A stretch of 64,000 nucleotides of DNA from Stakelama sediminis (GCF_014199335.1 NZ_JACIJI010000001.1:1240001-1304000); one strand, 5' to 3'. Positions 1 to 10,547 are shown, numbered from the stretch's first letter. The notes: generated by a model not told the origin, from the sequence alone. A program made the numbers and translations.

Positions 1-852
1 CTTTTCGAATTCCTGCAGATATTCGTTGTTCGGCGACAGGATGATGGATGTTTTACCCTTCGGATTGGTTCCATCGACACCGAAGGTATGGCGATAAGAC
101 TGCATAGCGCGCCAGAAATTATAGAATTTCGGGTCTTTGCCGAAGCTCTGCGCATAGATTTTCGCGGCCTGCGCATCGGCGTTGGCGCGGATGATCTGCG
201 CGGTCTTCAGCCCCTGTGCGCGAATCGTCAGCGCTTCCTGTTCGCGCGCGGTGCGCATCCGCTGGAACGCGCTGTCGAGCGGGCTGCCGCTCGGCAGGTC
301 GGCATGCTTGATCCGCACATCGACGATCTCCACGCCATATTGCCGCGCAACGCGATTGAGCTGGCGCTGGATATTTTCCATCACCTGCCCGCGCTCGGGG
401 CTTAGCAGTGCGGCGAATTCGCGCTTGCCCAGTTCGTTGCGCAGCGCCGAACCGAGCAACGGACGCAGCGCGGTGCGCACTGCATCGACCGTTCCGGCGG
501 TTACCACCATACGCAGCGGGTCGACCACGCGGAAGCGGGCAAAGGCGTCCACTTCCAGACGAAGCTGGTCGGTCGACAGCACCGGCTGGTTATCGAGTTC
601 CAGATCGAGCACGCGTTTATCGACCCAGACAACCCGGTCTATAAAGGGAATGCGCGCGATCAGCCCCGCCCCGCTTTTGCCCAGAGGCGTATTCGGCTGA
701 TAGCGGTTGACGATATATCTGGGCTGCTGAAAGCGGAAAATCACCGCCTGTCTGGTTTCGGGTACGATCGCGAAGGTGTTGGCCGCGATAATCACCGCGA
801 CCAGTGCCACCACCGCAAGCACCATCGGATTGCGCCACAGCGACACCTTCAC
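1..852 (-). CDS. hflC: HflC, protease modulator (C-terminus cut by window edge)
   Basis: Partner of HflK in the membrane HflKC complex that encloses and restrains the FtsH protease. The reverse strand reads 284 codons from a GTG at 852 with no stop before the window edge. An N-terminal membrane anchor (about residues 9-24, hydrophobic, ending IIAANTF) is followed by a SPFH/band-7 domain containing RYQPNTPLGKSGAG and the typical HflC stretch IVDVRIKHADLP. The GTG overlaps the hflK stop codon (GTGA), so the two are translationally coupled. Near the edge the protein reads TSIILSPNNEYLQ, close to the usual HflC C-terminus, so probably little is missing. Confidence 0.95.
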   Translation of the reverse strand, partial: MKVSLWRNPMVLAVVALVAVIIAANTFAIVPETRQAVIFRFQQPRYIVNRYQPNTPLGKSGAGLIARIPFIDRVVWVDKRVLDLELDNQPVLSTDQLRLEVDAFARFRVVDPLRMVVTAGTVDAVRTALRPLLGSALRNELGKREFAALLSPERGQVMENIQRQLNRVARQYGVEIVDVRIKHADLPSGSPLDSAFQRMRTAREQEALTIRAQGLKTAQIIRANADAQAAKIYAQSFGKDPKFYNFWRAMQSYRHTFGVDGTNPKGKTSIILSPNNEYLQEFEK

Positions 853-1955
853 TGGCCACCTCCATTGCCGGTGGAATCGGAAGAGCTTGTCGTCTTAGGC
901 TCCGTGAGTTGCTGCGCGCCTTTAAGCGGCAGATAGGACATCACGCCCTTCGGTTCGACAATCGTCTTGTCGGTATTGGCCAGAACCTTCTCCATCGTCT
1001 CGTAATAGAGGCGCCGACGCGTCACGTCCGGGGCAAGCCGATATTGTTCGTAAATCTTGTCGAACTCGGCCGCCTCACCCTGCGCGCTCGCGAGAATTTG
1101 CTGCGCATAGGCGCGCGCCTGATTGATATTGGCCTGCGCTCCCTGCTGCGCCGCCGTCACCTTCTTGAAGGCTTCGTCGACTTCCGCAGGCGGGCTGGAA
1201 TTCTTGATCGCGACGCCCTGAATAGCGATGCCCGACTGATATTCGTTGAGCAGTTGCTGCATATGCTGCGCGACCTTCGCCTCGATCTCCGAACGTCCGG
1301 CGCCGATCGCTTCGTCCAGCGTCGTTTCCGCCATCACTTCGCGCATCGCGCTTTCGGCGACTGCGCGCACGGTTTCCTGCGGATCGCGAATCTGGAACAG
1401 GAAATCCTGCGGGTTGGAGACGTTCCAGCGCACCTGATAGCTGAGGTCGACGATATTCTGATCGCCGGTCAGCACCAGATTTTCATTCGACCCCTTGGGA
1501 AAATCATCCTCGCGAATGCGCTGGACATCGACCTTCTGTACACTGTTGATCGGTGCAGGCAGCGTGAACTGAACCCCCGGCGGCAACGTGCGCGAATAGC
1601 GGCCGAATGTCGTCACCACGCCCTGTTGCTGCGGCCCGATGGTATGAAAGCTGGTGAAGAGAAGCCAGACCAGCACGATCAGCACGACGCCGATCAGCCA
1701 CAGGCTGCGTCCGCCCGGCGCCTGAAATCCGCCGCCGCCACCGCCGCCATTTCCACCGCCGCCGCCACGCGCACGTTTGAGAAACTCGTCGAGCGAGGTC
1801 ACGCCGCGCGCACGCCGGCCCTGCGGCGGCACCTGCCAGGGATTGCGCGGACCGCCGTCGCCGTCATCGCCACCATTGCCGCCCCCCCAGGGGCCTTTGC
1901 CATCATTGTTCAGGATCGCGCCGGCGCGCGTTATCCACCCCGTGAATCTTGCCAT
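849..1955 (-). CDS. hflK: HflK, FtsH protease activity modulator
   Basis: 368 aa. Membrane-anchored SPFH/band-7 protein that forms a complex with HflC around FtsH. The first 80 residues are rich in glycine and asparagine, typical of HflK. One membrane segment follows (about residues 83-104, LIGVVLIVLVWLLFTSF), then the band-7 domain with GPQQQGVVTTFGRY and AESAMREVMAETTLDEAIGAGR. The ATG at 1955 is preceded by AAAGGGGACC, a good ribosome-binding site. It is divergent from mrp, about 70 bases away, and co-transcribed with hflC. Confidence 0.96.
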   Translation of the reverse strand: MARFTGWITRAGAILNNDGKGPWGGGNGGDDGDGGPRNPWQVPPQGRRARGVTSLDEFLKRARGGGGGNGGGGGGGFQAPGGRSLWLIGVVLIVLVWLLFTSFHTIGPQQQGVVTTFGRYSRTLPPGVQFTLPAPINSVQKVDVQRIREDDFPKGSNENLVLTGDQNIVDLSYQVRWNVSNPQDFLFQIRDPQETVRAVAESAMREVMAETTLDEAIGAGRSEIEAKVAQHMQQLLNEYQSGIAIQGVAIKNSSPPAEVDEAFKKVTAAQQGAQANINQARAYAQQILASAQGEAAEFDKIYEQYRLAPDVTRRRLYYETMEKVLANTDKTIVEPKGVMSYLPLKGAQQLTEPKTTSSSDSTGNGGGQ

Positions 1956-2026
1956 GGTCCCCTTTATAGGCAGGCGCGCGGCGATTTACAGTGGCGATAC
2001 ACGCTTTTCGTCCTATCTGGACGCTC

Positions 2027-2983
2027 ATGACAGATCAGACTGCCCTTGACGCCGCCCTCGCCCCTGTGTCCGCAGGCCGCACCACGACCCGATTGCGCGA
2101 CGGACGCGCCGACATCATGCTGGACGTGACCGGCCTTGCCGAATCGGTGCGCGCGGCACTCGAAGAAGATATCCGGGTCGCCGCAACCGCCGTGGAAGGC
2201 GTGGACGAAGTTCGCATCCTGCAAACCAGCGAACGCGTGCAACGCCGCCTGATCGCCGTCGCCAGCGGCAAGGGCGGGGTCGGCAAATCGACCGTATCGG
2301 CCAATCTGGCGATCGCGCTCGCACGGCTGAATAAAAAGGTCGGACTGGTCGATGCCGATATCTATGGCCCCTCCCAGCCCAAGCTGATGGGGGTGGAAGG
2401 CACGAAACCACAGGCGCGCGACAAGACGCTGCTGCCCGTCGCGACTCCCTATGGCGTGCCGCTGCTCTCCATGGGACAGCTTGCCGCGCCCGATCAGGCC
2501 ATTGCATGGCGCGGGCCGATGGCGGGCAATGCGCTGGTGCAGATGCTGGAAGCCGACTGGGGTAGTGCCGATACGCTGGTCCTCGACATGCCGCCGGGCA
2601 CCGGCGATGTGCAGTTGACGATGGTGCAGAAGCACAAGCCCGCCGGGGCGGTGATCGTCTGCACGCCGCAGGACCTGGCGCTGATCGATGCAAAGCGCGC
2701 ACTCGATTTCTTCGTGAAGACCGGCGTGCCGGTCATCGGCCTTGTTGAAAATATGGCGGGCTATGCCTGTCCCGAATGCGGCGCGGTGTCCGATCCCTTC
2801 GGCAGCGGCGGCGCGGAAAGCGCAGCGGCCGAACTGGGCATCCCGTTCCTCGGTCGCATCCCGCTGGCCATCGACATCCGCGTGCGTTCGGATGCCGGCG
2901 AACCGCCGGCCGCCGGGAACGGGCCGCAGGCAGGCGCGTTCGATTCGATTGCACAAAAGGTCGCCGACTGGCTGGATGGGTAG
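2027..2983 (+). CDS. mrp: Mrp/NBP35-family Fe-S cluster carrier ATPase
   Basis: 318 aa with the chosen start. It binds ATP and is thought to carry or transfer iron-sulfur clusters in the cytoplasm. An N-terminal DUF59-like segment of about 80 residues precedes a deviant Walker A (GKGGVGKSTVSANLAIAL), the DMPPGTGD switch motif and the cluster-binding CPEC motif near the C-terminus. An in-frame GTG at 1991 would add 12 residues; the ATG at 2027 begins MTDQTALDAAL and is preferred because the upstream segment would overlap the hflK promoter region. Confidence 0.93.
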   Translation: MTDQTALDAALAPVSAGRTTTRLRDGRADIMLDVTGLAESVRAALEEDIRVAATAVEGVDEVRILQTSERVQRRLIAVASGKGGVGKSTVSANLAIALARLNKKVGLVDADIYGPSQPKLMGVEGTKPQARDKTLLPVATPYGVPLLSMGQLAAPDQAIAWRGPMAGNALVQMLEADWGSADTLVLDMPPGTGDVQLTMVQKHKPAGAVIVCTPQDLALIDAKRALDFFVKTGVPVIGLVENMAGYACPECGAVSDPFGSGGAESAAAELGIPFLGRIPLAIDIRVRSDAGEPPAAGNGPQAGAFDSIAQKVADWLDG

Positions 2984-3022
2984 GCGGCCTGCAAGGCAAC
3001 CAAAGATCATCGGGAGCGCAAT

Positions 3023-3448
3023 ATGCCACTGGAAACCGACACGGAAATTCGCGAACTGCTCGAAAGCGTGCGCACCATCGCCATGGTCGGCGCATCTGAT
3101 CGGCCGCAGCGCGCTTCCAATCAGGTGATGAAGTTCCTTCAGGATCAGGGCTATCGCGTCATCCCGGTCAATCCGCAGATTACCGGCGAGCACATTCATG
3201 GCGAGTTCGTGTTCCGCGACCTGTCGCAGATCGAACAGGTCGATATGGTCGACATCTTCCGCAATTCCGAAGCCGCCGGAGAAGTGGTGGATCAGGCGAT
3301 CGCAGCGGGTGCAAAGGCCGTGTGGATGCAGCTTGGCGTCATCAACGAAGCCGCCGCCGCACGCGCCGAAGCGGCGGGGCTGAAGGTCGTGATGGACCGC
3401 TGTCCGAAGATCGAAATCCCCCGGCTGGGGATCGCTCCGGTCGCGTGA
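3023..3448 (+). CDS. CoA-binding domain protein (YccU-like)
   Basis: 141 aa, essentially one Rossmann-type CoA-binding domain like that of succinyl-CoA synthetase alpha and the small YccU proteins. Visible motifs are [15 protein letters not shown], the loop [13 protein letters not shown], the dinucleotide-fold segment [15 protein letters not shown], and [13 protein letters not shown] with the conserved C-terminal MDRCPKIE. It follows mrp by 39 bases on the same strand and may share its transcript. The physiological ligand of this family is not established. Confidence 0.85.
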   Translation: MPLETDTEIRELLESVRTIAMVGASDRPQRASNQVMKFLQDQGYRVIPVNPQITGEHIHGEFVFRDLSQIEQVDMVDIFRNSEAAGEVVDQAIAAGAKAVWMQLGVINEAAAARAEAAGLKVVMDRCPKIEIPRLGIAPVA

Positions 3449-3466
3449 ACGACCGGGAACGCTGCA

Positions 3467-4294
3467 TCAATCGCGCAGCAGTTCGTTGATGCTGGTCTTG
3501 GCGCGCGTGCCTTCATCGACCTGCTTGATGATGACCGCGCAATAGAGCGCAGGCTTGCCGTCGCCACCGCCCAGCGATCCGGGCACCACCACCGCATAGG
3601 GCGGCACTTCGCCGCGCGTAACTTCGCCGGTTTCGCGATTGACGATCTTGGTCGACTTGCCGAGATACACGCCCATCGACAGCACCGCGCCTTCGCCGAC
3701 GCGTACGCCCTCCGCGACTTCCGCGCGCGCGCCGATAAACGCGCCGTCACCGATAATCACCGGATCGGCCTGAAGCGGCTCCAGTACGCCGCCGATACCC
3801 GCGCCACCCGACAGGTGCACATTCTTGCCGATCTGTGCACAGCTTCCCACCGTCGCCCAGGTATCGACCATCGTGCCTTCACCGACATAGGCACCGATAT
3901 TGACGAAGCTGGGCATCAGCACCGCGCCCTTGCCGATAAAGCTGCCGTGGCGCGCGATCGATCCGGGAACCGCGCGAAATCCGGCCGCGCGAAAGGCGTT
4001 ATCGCCCCAGCCCGCGAACTTGCTCGGCACCTTGTCCCACCAGTTGGCACCGTCCGGCCCGCCCGGCATCACCACCATGTCGTTCAGCCGGAACGACAGC
4101 AGCACCGCCTTTTTCAGCCACTGGTTGACCGTCCAGCCGCCCTGTCCATCGGGTTCGGCCACACGCCGTTCGCCCGAATCGAGCAGGTTCAGCGCCTCCG
4201 CCACGGCTTCGCGGATTTCTCCCTGCGTCGATACGGATATCGATGCGCGATCTTCCCAGGCGGCATCGAGCGTGGTTTTCAGGTCGTCGGACAT
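3467..4294 (-). CDS. dapD: DapD, tetrahydrodipicolinate N-succinyltransferase
   Basis: 275 aa, full length for the family. Transfers succinyl from succinyl-CoA to tetrahydrodipicolinate in the succinylase branch of lysine and meso-diaminopimelate synthesis. The N-terminal helical domain contains [16 protein letters not shown]. The left-handed beta-helix of hexapeptide repeats runs from about residue 105, with [20 protein letters not shown] and [15 protein letters not shown]. The ATG overlaps the stop of the upstream HAD gene (ATGA), so the pair is coupled. It converges on the CoA-binding gene with 18 bases between the stops. Confidence 0.97.
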   Translation of the reverse strand: MSDDLKTTLDAAWEDRASISVSTQGEIREAVAEALNLLDSGERRVAEPDGQGGWTVNQWLKKAVLLSFRLNDMVVMPGGPDGANWWDKVPSKFAGWGDNAFRAAGFRAVPGSIARHGSFIGKGAVLMPSFVNIGAYVGEGTMVDTWATVGSCAQIGKNVHLSGGAGIGGVLEPLQADPVIIGDGAFIGARAEVAEGVRVGEGAVLSMGVYLGKSTKIVNRETGEVTRGEVPPYAVVVPGSLGGGDGKPALYCAVIIKQVDEGTRAKTSINELLRD

Positions 4295-4959
4295 CAGTGC
4301 TGCTCCTGTATCGATTCGAGCCAGTGGCGAATATCGTGGGTGGTGAAATCAATGAAATCGCGAGCCTCTTCGCCCGCCTGTTCCGATCCGTTATCGACCC
4401 AGACCGTAGCCATGCCGATATCCTTGGCCGGTTTCAGGTTGCGTGCCATATCCTCGACGAACAGCGACTGTTCGGGATCGACGGCATAGGCGTCGCAAAA
4501 GCCGCGATAGACCAGCGGATCGGGCTTGGGCCGGTAATTGGTCGCGTGAATATCGTGTACGGCCTCAAAACTGTCGCCCAGCCCCAGCCGGTCGAGCACG
4601 CGCGCGGCATAGGCGGCGTCGCCGTTGGTGAAGACCAGCTTGCGCCCCGGCAGGCGTGCGATCGCAGCGGCAAGCGGGGCGTTCTCTTCCAGCACGTCCA
4701 TTTCGACATCATGCGCATAGTGCAGGAATTCGTGCGGATCGACCCCGTGATTGGCGATCAGCCCCGCCAGCGTGGTGCCGTGTTCATGAAAATACGCCTT
4801 TTGCACACGAAACGCTTCGGCGGCATCGACCTGCAACAACGTGCCGACGAACGCCGTCATGCGCCGGTCGATCTGCGCAAACAGGTCCGCGCTCGCCGGA
4901 TAGAGCGTGTTGTCGAGATCGAAAATCCAGTTGCGGATATGGGAAAGCCGGTCCAGCAT
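4294..4959 (-). CDS. HAD-family pyrimidine 5'-nucleotidase
   Basis: 221 aa from the ATG at 4959; a TTG at 4998 in frame would add 13 residues rich in proline and alanine. The HAD nucleophile motif [10 protein letters not shown] lies near the N-terminus. [15 protein letters not shown] is motif II and [22 protein letters not shown] is motif III. The cap region [17 protein letters not shown] matches the SDT1/pyrimidine 5'-nucleotidase branch that dephosphorylates UMP and CMP. It sits directly upstream of dapD with a 4-base overlap, a pairing without an obvious metabolic link. Confidence 0.88.
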   Translation of the reverse strand: MLDRLSHIRNWIFDLDNTLYPASADLFAQIDRRMTAFVGTLLQVDAAEAFRVQKAYFHEHGTTLAGLIANHGVDPHEFLHYAHDVEMDVLEENAPLAAAIARLPGRKLVFTNGDAAYAARVLDRLGLGDSFEAVHDIHATNYRPKPDPLVYRGFCDAYAVDPEQSLFVEDMARNLKPAKDIGMATVWVDNGSEQAGEEARDFIDFTTHDIRHWLESIQEQH

Positions 4960-5081
4960 CGTGGCCGGGGCTTTAGGGGCAGCCGGGTCAGGGGACAAGC
5001 GTTCAGCGACACGAACCGGTTAAGCTACCGGAAAGGCATGAAACTTATCATGGCTTTCGAAACGCGTGGGGGTGCGTAAGG

Positions 5082-7418
5082 ATGATCGGGTCCAACAGGA
5101 AACTATTGTTTCAATCTGCCGCTTTCGGTGGATTTCTGATGATCGCTGCATGCAGCGGCGGTGGGGGCGGAGGCGTGTCGTCAACGCCTACCCCGCCCTC
5201 GACACCTACCCCAACGCCGGTTCCGACACCGACGCCCACGACCGCACCGCTGGTCCCGTGCAATGATTGCGACACGCAGGAATATCGCGATTCGGTCGGC
5301 CCGGTATCGATGAACGCGCTTGCCGCCTATCAGGCGGGAGCGACGGGCAAATCGATTACCGCCGGTATTGTCGATACCGGCATAGACGCCGGTACGGACC
5401 AGTTTCCCGGCCGCATCGCATCGGGATCGAAAAACGTCGCGGGCGGCACCACGACCGATGACGAGGACGGCCACGGCACCGCCGTCGCTTTCACGCTGGC
5501 CGGGATGCGAAACGGCGTCGGCTCGCAAGGGGTGGCATTCGATGCGACCCTGTTCATCGCCCGCGCCGACACGCCGGGCAGCTGCGCCGACACGAGTTCT
5601 GACAGCAGCGACGACAGTTGCTCTTTTTCCGACAGTTCGATCGCTGCAGGAATCGATGCGGCACGGCAGGGCGGCGCCAAGGTCATCAACCTGTCGCTGG
5701 GCGGAAGTGCGCCGGACAGCCAGCTTCTTCAGGCGATCAATCGCGCCACGCAGGCGGGGATCATCATCGTCATTGCCGCCGGTAATGACGGCGACGATCC
5801 CAGCAAGGCGTCCAACCCGGACGCCTTTGCCGCCAACCCGGCCAATAACAGCGCAGTATCACGCGGCCTGATCATCATCGCCGGGTCAGTGAACAGCCAG
5901 GACCGGATTTCCGACTTCAGCAATCGCGCCGGCACCAGTGCCGCCTATTATCTCGCCGCCGTGGGTGAGGATGTGCGTGCTCCGTGCGACGATACCAGCG
6001 TCTGCCTGTGGTCGGGCACCTCCTTTGCCGCGCCGCAGATTTCGGGTGCGGTCGCACTGCTGGCGCAGGCATTTCCCAACCTGACCGGTCAGCAGATCGT
6101 CGACCTGCTGTTTTCGACCGCACGTGATGCGGGCGCGACGGGACGCGATTCGATCTACGGCAACGGCATTCTCGACCTGACCGAGGCATTTCAGCCGCAG
6201 GGCACGCAGACGGTTGCAGGGACCAGCACCCCGATCTCGACCAGCGTCAACGGCACGCTGTCCGCACCGATGGGCGATGCCGGGACCGGGCAGCTCGGCA
6301 CCGTGATCCTCGACGGCTATAGCCGTGCCTTTGCGATCGATCTTGCCCGCACGCTCAACCACACCGGGCCGGGGCGGACCCTGGCCGGACTGCTTACCGG
6401 CGGGCAACGCAACCTGTCCGTTTCCACCCCCGATATCGGCATCGCCGTCACCATTGCCGAAGGACCGCAGGGTGCGCAGCCTGAACGCATGACGCTGCCT
6501 TTTTCCGAAGCGCAGCAAGCACGGACACTCGCCGCCAGCGTCACCGCGCGGCTGGGTGATCGAAGCACTTTCGCCTTCGCCTCGTCGGAGACTGGAGGCG
6601 CACTGGCCGCACGCCTGTCGGGGCAGTCGCAGCCCGCCTTCCTCGTCGCGCGCGATCCCACCCGCTCGACCGGCTTCGATGCCGATATCGACGGTGCAGC
6701 AGCGGTACGGCGGCAATTCGGTCGCTGGGGACTGACCGCGGCGATGGAAAGCGGGGCTGTGCTGGTCCGCGGCACCCTGCCTTATGCCAGTACGCGTACG
6801 CCGTGGGATCGCTATGGCTATGCGCGCATGACGCTGGCCGCCGATCGCCGCTTCGGACCGCTGTCGGCGCGACTGGCCTATACCCGTCTCGACGAGGCTA
6901 ATACCGTCCTGGGCGCACATTTCGACGGTGCACTGGGCGCGGCACGGGCATCCACCAACTTCGTCGATGCGGGCGCGCGGCTGTGGCTGGGCAATGGCTG
7001 GTCGCTGGGCGCCTCGACGCGGCAGGGCTGGACCGGTGCGGTGCTGCGCAGCGGCATTAGCGGCGGCGGGATAATCCACACCACCGGTTATGCCGCCGAT
7101 ATCGGCAGGGAAAGCTGGTTCGTGCGCGGCGACCGGCTGGGCCTGCGCGTCAGCCAGCCGCTGCGCGTGGCGACCGGCGGGCTCAACCTCAATATGCCCA
7201 GCCATTGGGACTATGCCAGCGAGAGCGTCGATGGCTGGTCGGTGCAGCGCCTGAACCTCGCGCCGACGGGGCGCGAAGTGGTGACTGAACTGAGTTATTT
7301 CCTGCCGCTGGCTGGTGCTACGCTCAGCACCAACCTGTTCCGCCGCAGCAATCCGGGCAATTTCGCGACTCTTCCGGACGATCTGGGCGCGGCGATACGC
7401 TTCAACACTGCGTTTTGA
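5082..7418 (+). CDS. Subtilisin-like (S8) serine peptidase with probable autotransporter barrel and lipobox
   Basis: 778 aa. Residues 1-24 form a signal with a lipobox (FLMIAAC, Cys24), followed by a glycine run and a threonine-proline linker (residues 33-57). The S8 domain carries the full triad: Asp98 in GIVDTGIDAG, His131 in DGHGTAVAF, Ser314 in SGTSFAAPQ, with Asn235 as the oxyanion residue. The last about 280 residues alternate polar and hydrophobic strands and end in aromatic Phe (RFNTAF), as outer-membrane beta-barrels do. I infer a surface-exposed autotransporter-type protease. The substrate is unknown. ATG 5082 is preceded by GTAAGG. Confidence 0.88.
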   Translation: MIGSNRKLLFQSAAFGGFLMIAACSGGGGGGVSSTPTPPSTPTPTPVPTPTPTTAPLVPCNDCDTQEYRDSVGPVSMNALAAYQAGATGKSITAGIVDTGIDAGTDQFPGRIASGSKNVAGGTTTDDEDGHGTAVAFTLAGMRNGVGSQGVAFDATLFIARADTPGSCADTSSDSSDDSCSFSDSSIAAGIDAARQGGAKVINLSLGGSAPDSQLLQAINRATQAGIIIVIAAGNDGDDPSKASNPDAFAANPANNSAVSRGLIIIAGSVNSQDRISDFSNRAGTSAAYYLAAVGEDVRAPCDDTSVCLWSGTSFAAPQISGAVALLAQAFPNLTGQQIVDLLFSTARDAGATGRDSIYGNGILDLTEAFQPQGTQTVAGTSTPISTSVNGTLSAPMGDAGTGQLGTVILDGYSRAFAIDLARTLNHTGPGRTLAGLLTGGQRNLSVSTPDIGIAVTIAEGPQGAQPERMTLPFSEAQQARTLAASVTARLGDRSTFAFASSETGGALAARLSGQSQPAFLVARDPTRSTGFDADIDGAAAVRRQFGRWGLTAAMESGAVLVRGTLPYASTRTPWDRYGYARMTLAADRRFGPLSARLAYTRLDEANTVLGAHFDGALGAARASTNFVDAGARLWLGNGWSLGASTRQGWTGAVLRSGISGGGIIHTTGYAADIGRESWFVRGDRLGLRVSQPLRVATGGLNLNMPSHWDYASESVDGWSVQRLNLAPTGREVVTELSYFLPLAGATLSTNLFRRSNPGNFATLPDDLGAAIRFNTAF

Positions 7419-7467
7419 ATCGCAACCGGGGTAGCGAACCGATGACGGCTTCCCCATCTGTCTCCCC

Positions 7468-8466
7468 ATGACCGGATATTCGCTGCTCGATCTCGTTCCC
7501 ATTGTCGAAGGCGGTGACGCCACGACCGCGCTCGCCAATGCCGCCAGCCTTGCGCGCGCAGCCGAGCAGCACGGCTATACCCGCTATTGGGTGGCCGAAC
7601 ATCATGGCATGCCGGGCATCGCCAGCGCCGCGACCTCGGTGGTGATCGGTCATATCGCAGGCGCCACCCAAAGCATCCGCGTCGGAGCGGGCGGCATCAT
7701 GCTGCCCAATCACGCGCCGCTGGTGATTGCCGAACAGTTCGGCACGCTGGCCGCTCTCTATCCCGGCCGGATCGACCTGGGGCTGGGCCGCGCGCCCGGA
7801 TCGGACCAGAAGGTTGCCCGCGCATTGCGCCGCACGCTCGCCACCGACCCCAACCAGTTTCCGCGCGACGTGATGGAGCTGCAAAGCTATTTCGCAGACA
7901 CCGGCGAAACCGGTATCCGCGCCGTACCCGGCGGCGGTGCAGCCGTGCCGATCTGGATATTGGGGTCCAGCCTGTTCGGCGCGCAGCTCGCCGCCGCGCT
8001 CGGCCTGCCCTATGCCTTTGCCTCGCATTTTGCCCCCGCGGCACTGGATCAGGCCATCGCCATCTACCGTCGCGACTTCCGCCCCTCGGCGCAGCTCGAC
8101 AAGCCGCATGTCATGCTGGGTTTCAACGTCTTTGCCGCCGATACCGATGAAGAGGCTGTGTATCTTGCCAGTTCGCAGCAACAGGCATTTGTCGCCATTC
8201 GTACCGGTCAGGCGATCCGATTACCGCCGCCGGTACAGGGCTATCGCGAGCAATTGGGGGCGCAAGGCAATGCGATCCTCGATCAGGTGCTCGAATGCTC
8301 GGCAATCGGCAGCCGCGACACCGTGGCGCGCCAGATCGAAGCGTTTCTGGAGCGGACACGGGCCGACGAACTGATGCTGACCAGCGCGATGTTCGATCCG
8401 CAGGCGCGCGAACGCTCGGTCACGATTGCGGCAGAGGTAATGCAGAATCTGAAGGAACCGGCTTAA
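7468..8466 (+). CDS. LLM-class flavin-dependent oxidoreductase (MsnO8-like)
   Basis: 332 aa, one bacterial-luciferase-like TIM barrel. Family hallmarks are [16 protein letters not shown] near residues 40-55, [25 protein letters not shown], and [10 protein letters not shown], which is characteristic of the MsnO8/YhbW subgroup using FMN. Substrate is not predictable. Its stop codon overlaps that of the convergent sensor kinase within one palindromic TTAA (8463-8466), so no intergenic terminator is possible there. Confidence 0.92.
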   Translation: MTGYSLLDLVPIVEGGDATTALANAASLARAAEQHGYTRYWVAEHHGMPGIASAATSVVIGHIAGATQSIRVGAGGIMLPNHAPLVIAEQFGTLAALYPGRIDLGLGRAPGSDQKVARALRRTLATDPNQFPRDVMELQSYFADTGETGIRAVPGGGAAVPIWILGSSLFGAQLAAALGLPYAFASHFAPAALDQAIAIYRRDFRPSAQLDKPHVMLGFNVFAADTDEEAVYLASSQQQAFVAIRTGQAIRLPPPVQGYREQLGAQGNAILDQVLECSAIGSRDTVARQIEAFLERTRADELMLTSAMFDPQARERSVTIAAEVMQNLKEPA

Positions 8467-9833
8467 CCGGCCGCCGGTAACCGCAACCGTACCAGCAGGC
8501 CGCCCAGATCCTCACTCTCTTCCAGACTGGCGGTGCCTTCGTAGATTTCCGCCACGTCGCGGACAATGGCGAGGCCAAGCCCCGTTCCCGGCTTGCCGGT
8601 ATCGAGCCGCACGCCACGTTCGAACAGACGCTGACGATCCGCCTCAGCGATGCCCGGTCCGTCGTCCTCGACCAGAATTTCGACGAAACCGGCCTCCGCC
8701 TGCACCGTGACGAACACGCTGCCTCCGCCATATTTGGCGGCGTTTTCGACCAGATTACCGACGATTTCCTCCAGATCCTGTCGCTCGATATGCGCGACGA
8801 GATCGTGCGGGCCGGAGGCATCGATCCGCACCTGCGGATAGAGCCGGGAGACTGCGCGCTCGACCGCCTCGATCGAGGGCCAGACCTCCGCCCGGCTATG
8901 CGCCGACCCGCGCCGTCCGACCGCGCGTGCGCGTGCCAGATGGTGATCGACCTGCCGCCGCATCGTCCGCGCCTCGCGCACCACGGTTTCGGACAATGGC
9001 CCGGATTGCGCGCTGGCGGCGTTCATGATGACGGTCAGCGGGGTTTTCAGCGCATGGGCCAGATTGCCGGCATGGCGCCGCGCCTCCTCCGCCTGCCGGT
9101 CGTTATGCGCGACCAGCGCGTTCAGTTCCTCGACCATCGGCGCGATTTCCTCCGGCATCTCGCCTTCGATCCGGGTCGAATGCCCTGATCGCAATCGCGC
9201 AATCTCCAGCCGCAGTTTCTTGAGCGGCAGCAGCCCGTACCAGGTCTGCAATGCCGCCATCACCAGCAACCCCAGCCCCAGCAGCGCGAAACTGCGCACC
9301 AGCGTGCGGCGCAGCGCATCGATCTGTGCATCCAGCGAGCCGCGATCCTCGGCCACCTGAAACCGCCATATGGTCGACGATCCCGGCAGCTTCAGATTGC
9401 GTTCGACGATGCGCAGCTTTTCGTCGGAAAACTGCTTGCTGTCGTAGATATGGATGGCGGTACCGCGATAATGGGGATCGACCTTCAGCAACCGGTCCCA
9501 TAGCGATCGCGACGGAAAGGGTTCGAACCCCTTGCCCGTCACCTGCCAGTATAATCCCGACCCCGGCTCCAGAAAACGCTGATCGGCCAGCTCGCGGTTG
9601 AACATTACCGCGCCGTTCGAATCGATTTCCGCCGACACGATCATCGAATTGAGCAGATATTCGAGCTGATCGTCGAAATTGCGGGTGACCGCACTGGTCA
9701 GTACCCGGTCGAGCGCGAACCCACCGCCCGCCAGCAGCACCAATATCCACACCGCCGCGATCAGGATCATCCGGCGGCTGAGCGATCCGGTCGCCCGGAC
9801 ATAGGGGCGCGGCTGCAGGTCGGCGTCGCTCAT
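8463..9833 (-). CDS. Sensor histidine kinase (PhoQ-like)
   Basis: 456 aa inner-membrane kinase. Two membrane segments, about residues 22-42 and 180-200, bracket a periplasmic sensor of about 135 residues. A HAMP-like region leads to the dimerisation helix with phospho-acceptor His260 in [10 protein letters not shown]. The ATP-binding domain shows the N box ([13 protein letters not shown]), G1 (DDGPGIA) and G2 (GTGLGLAIV). The atypical H box with HALKTPLTV is that of the PhoQ branch. It lies 33 bases downstream of its cognate response regulator in an operon that begins with a PepSY-like protein. Confidence 0.94.
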   Translation of the reverse strand: MSDADLQPRPYVRATGSLSRRMILIAAVWILVLLAGGGFALDRVLTSAVTRNFDDQLEYLLNSMIVSAEIDSNGAVMFNRELADQRFLEPGSGLYWQVTGKGFEPFPSRSLWDRLLKVDPHYRGTAIHIYDSKQFSDEKLRIVERNLKLPGSSTIWRFQVAEDRGSLDAQIDALRRTLVRSFALLGLGLLVMAALQTWYGLLPLKKLRLEIARLRSGHSTRIEGEMPEEIAPMVEELNALVAHNDRQAEEARRHAGNLAHALKTPLTVIMNAASAQSGPLSETVVREARTMRRQVDHHLARARAVGRRGSAHSRAEVWPSIEAVERAVSRLYPQVRIDASGPHDLVAHIERQDLEEIVGNLVENAAKYGGGSVFVTVQAEAGFVEILVEDDGPGIAEADRQRLFERGVRLDTGKPGTGLGLAIVRDVAEIYEGTASLEESEDLGGLLVRLRLPAAG

Positions 9834-9866
9834 GCTTGCGTCATGCCCTGTCCCGCGCCCGGCCGA

Positions 9867-10547
9867 TCAGTCGGCCGCCGTCGCTGCCTCATCATCTTCC
9901 AGGCTATAGCCCAGCCCGCGGATCGTGGTGATGGTGTCGGCCCCCAGTTTCTTGCGGATGCGCGTCACGAACACCTCAATCGTGTTCGAATCGCGGTCGA
10001 AATCCTGATCGTAAATATGTTCGATCAGTTCGGTGCGGCTGACCACCTTGCCCTTGTGATGGAGCAGATAGGAAAGCAGCTTATATTCCTGCGCGGTCAG
10101 CTTGACCGGAGCGCCATCCTTGGTGACCTTGCCCGAACGCGTGTCGAGGCGGATGTCGCCCGCCGTCAGTTCGGCCGAGGCATTGCCCGACGCCCGCCGG
10201 ATCAGCGCGCGCAGCCGGGCGATCAGTTCCTCGGTCTGGAACGGTTTGGCCACATAATCGTCGGCACCCGCGTCCAGCCCCGCCACCTTGTCCGACCAGC
10301 TGTCGCGTGCGGTCAGCACCAGCACCGGTGTCGACTTGCCTTCCTTGCGCCAGCGGTCGAGCACGGTCAGTCCGTCGATTTCGGGCAGGCCGAGATCGAG
10401 AACGATCGCATCATAGCTTTCGGTCGAGCCGAGAAAATGCCCTTCCTCGCCATCGCCCGCCGTATCCACCGCATATCCGGCGCCTTCCAGCGTCGATTGC
10501 AGTTGCTGACGAAGATTGGGTTCGTCCTCGACAATCAGAACGCGCAT
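9867..10547 (-). CDS. OmpR/PhoP-type response regulator
   Basis: 226 aa. The receiver domain begins MRVLIVEDEPNLRQ with phospho-acceptor Asp51 (VLDLGLPEIDG), switch Thr in VLVLTARD and Lys in VAKPF. The C-terminal winged helix has LTAQEYKLLSYLLHHKGKVV and the recognition-helix region SNTIEVFVTRIRKKLG. The ATG at 10547 fits the receiver's usual first residue; the reading frame is open 34 codons further upstream but that stretch overlaps the PepSY gene. Cognate to the kinase immediately downstream. Confidence 0.95.
   Translation of the reverse strand: MRVLIVEDEPNLRQQLQSTLEGAGYAVDTAGDGEEGHFLGSTESYDAIVLDLGLPEIDGLTVLDRWRKEGKSTPVLVLTARDSWSDKVAGLDAGADDYVAKPFQTEELIARLRALIRRASGNASAELTAGDIRLDTRSGKVTKDGAPVKLTAQEYKLLSYLLHHKGKVVSRTELIEHIYDQDFDRDSNTIEVFVTRIRKKLGADTITTIRGLGYSLEDDEAATAAD

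Noticed and set aside
8463..8466. Overlapping stop codons in TTAA considered as another repeat-derived junction
   Set aside because: The flanking bases have no similarity to the repeat families, and a shared TTAA between convergent genes is a simple coincidence.
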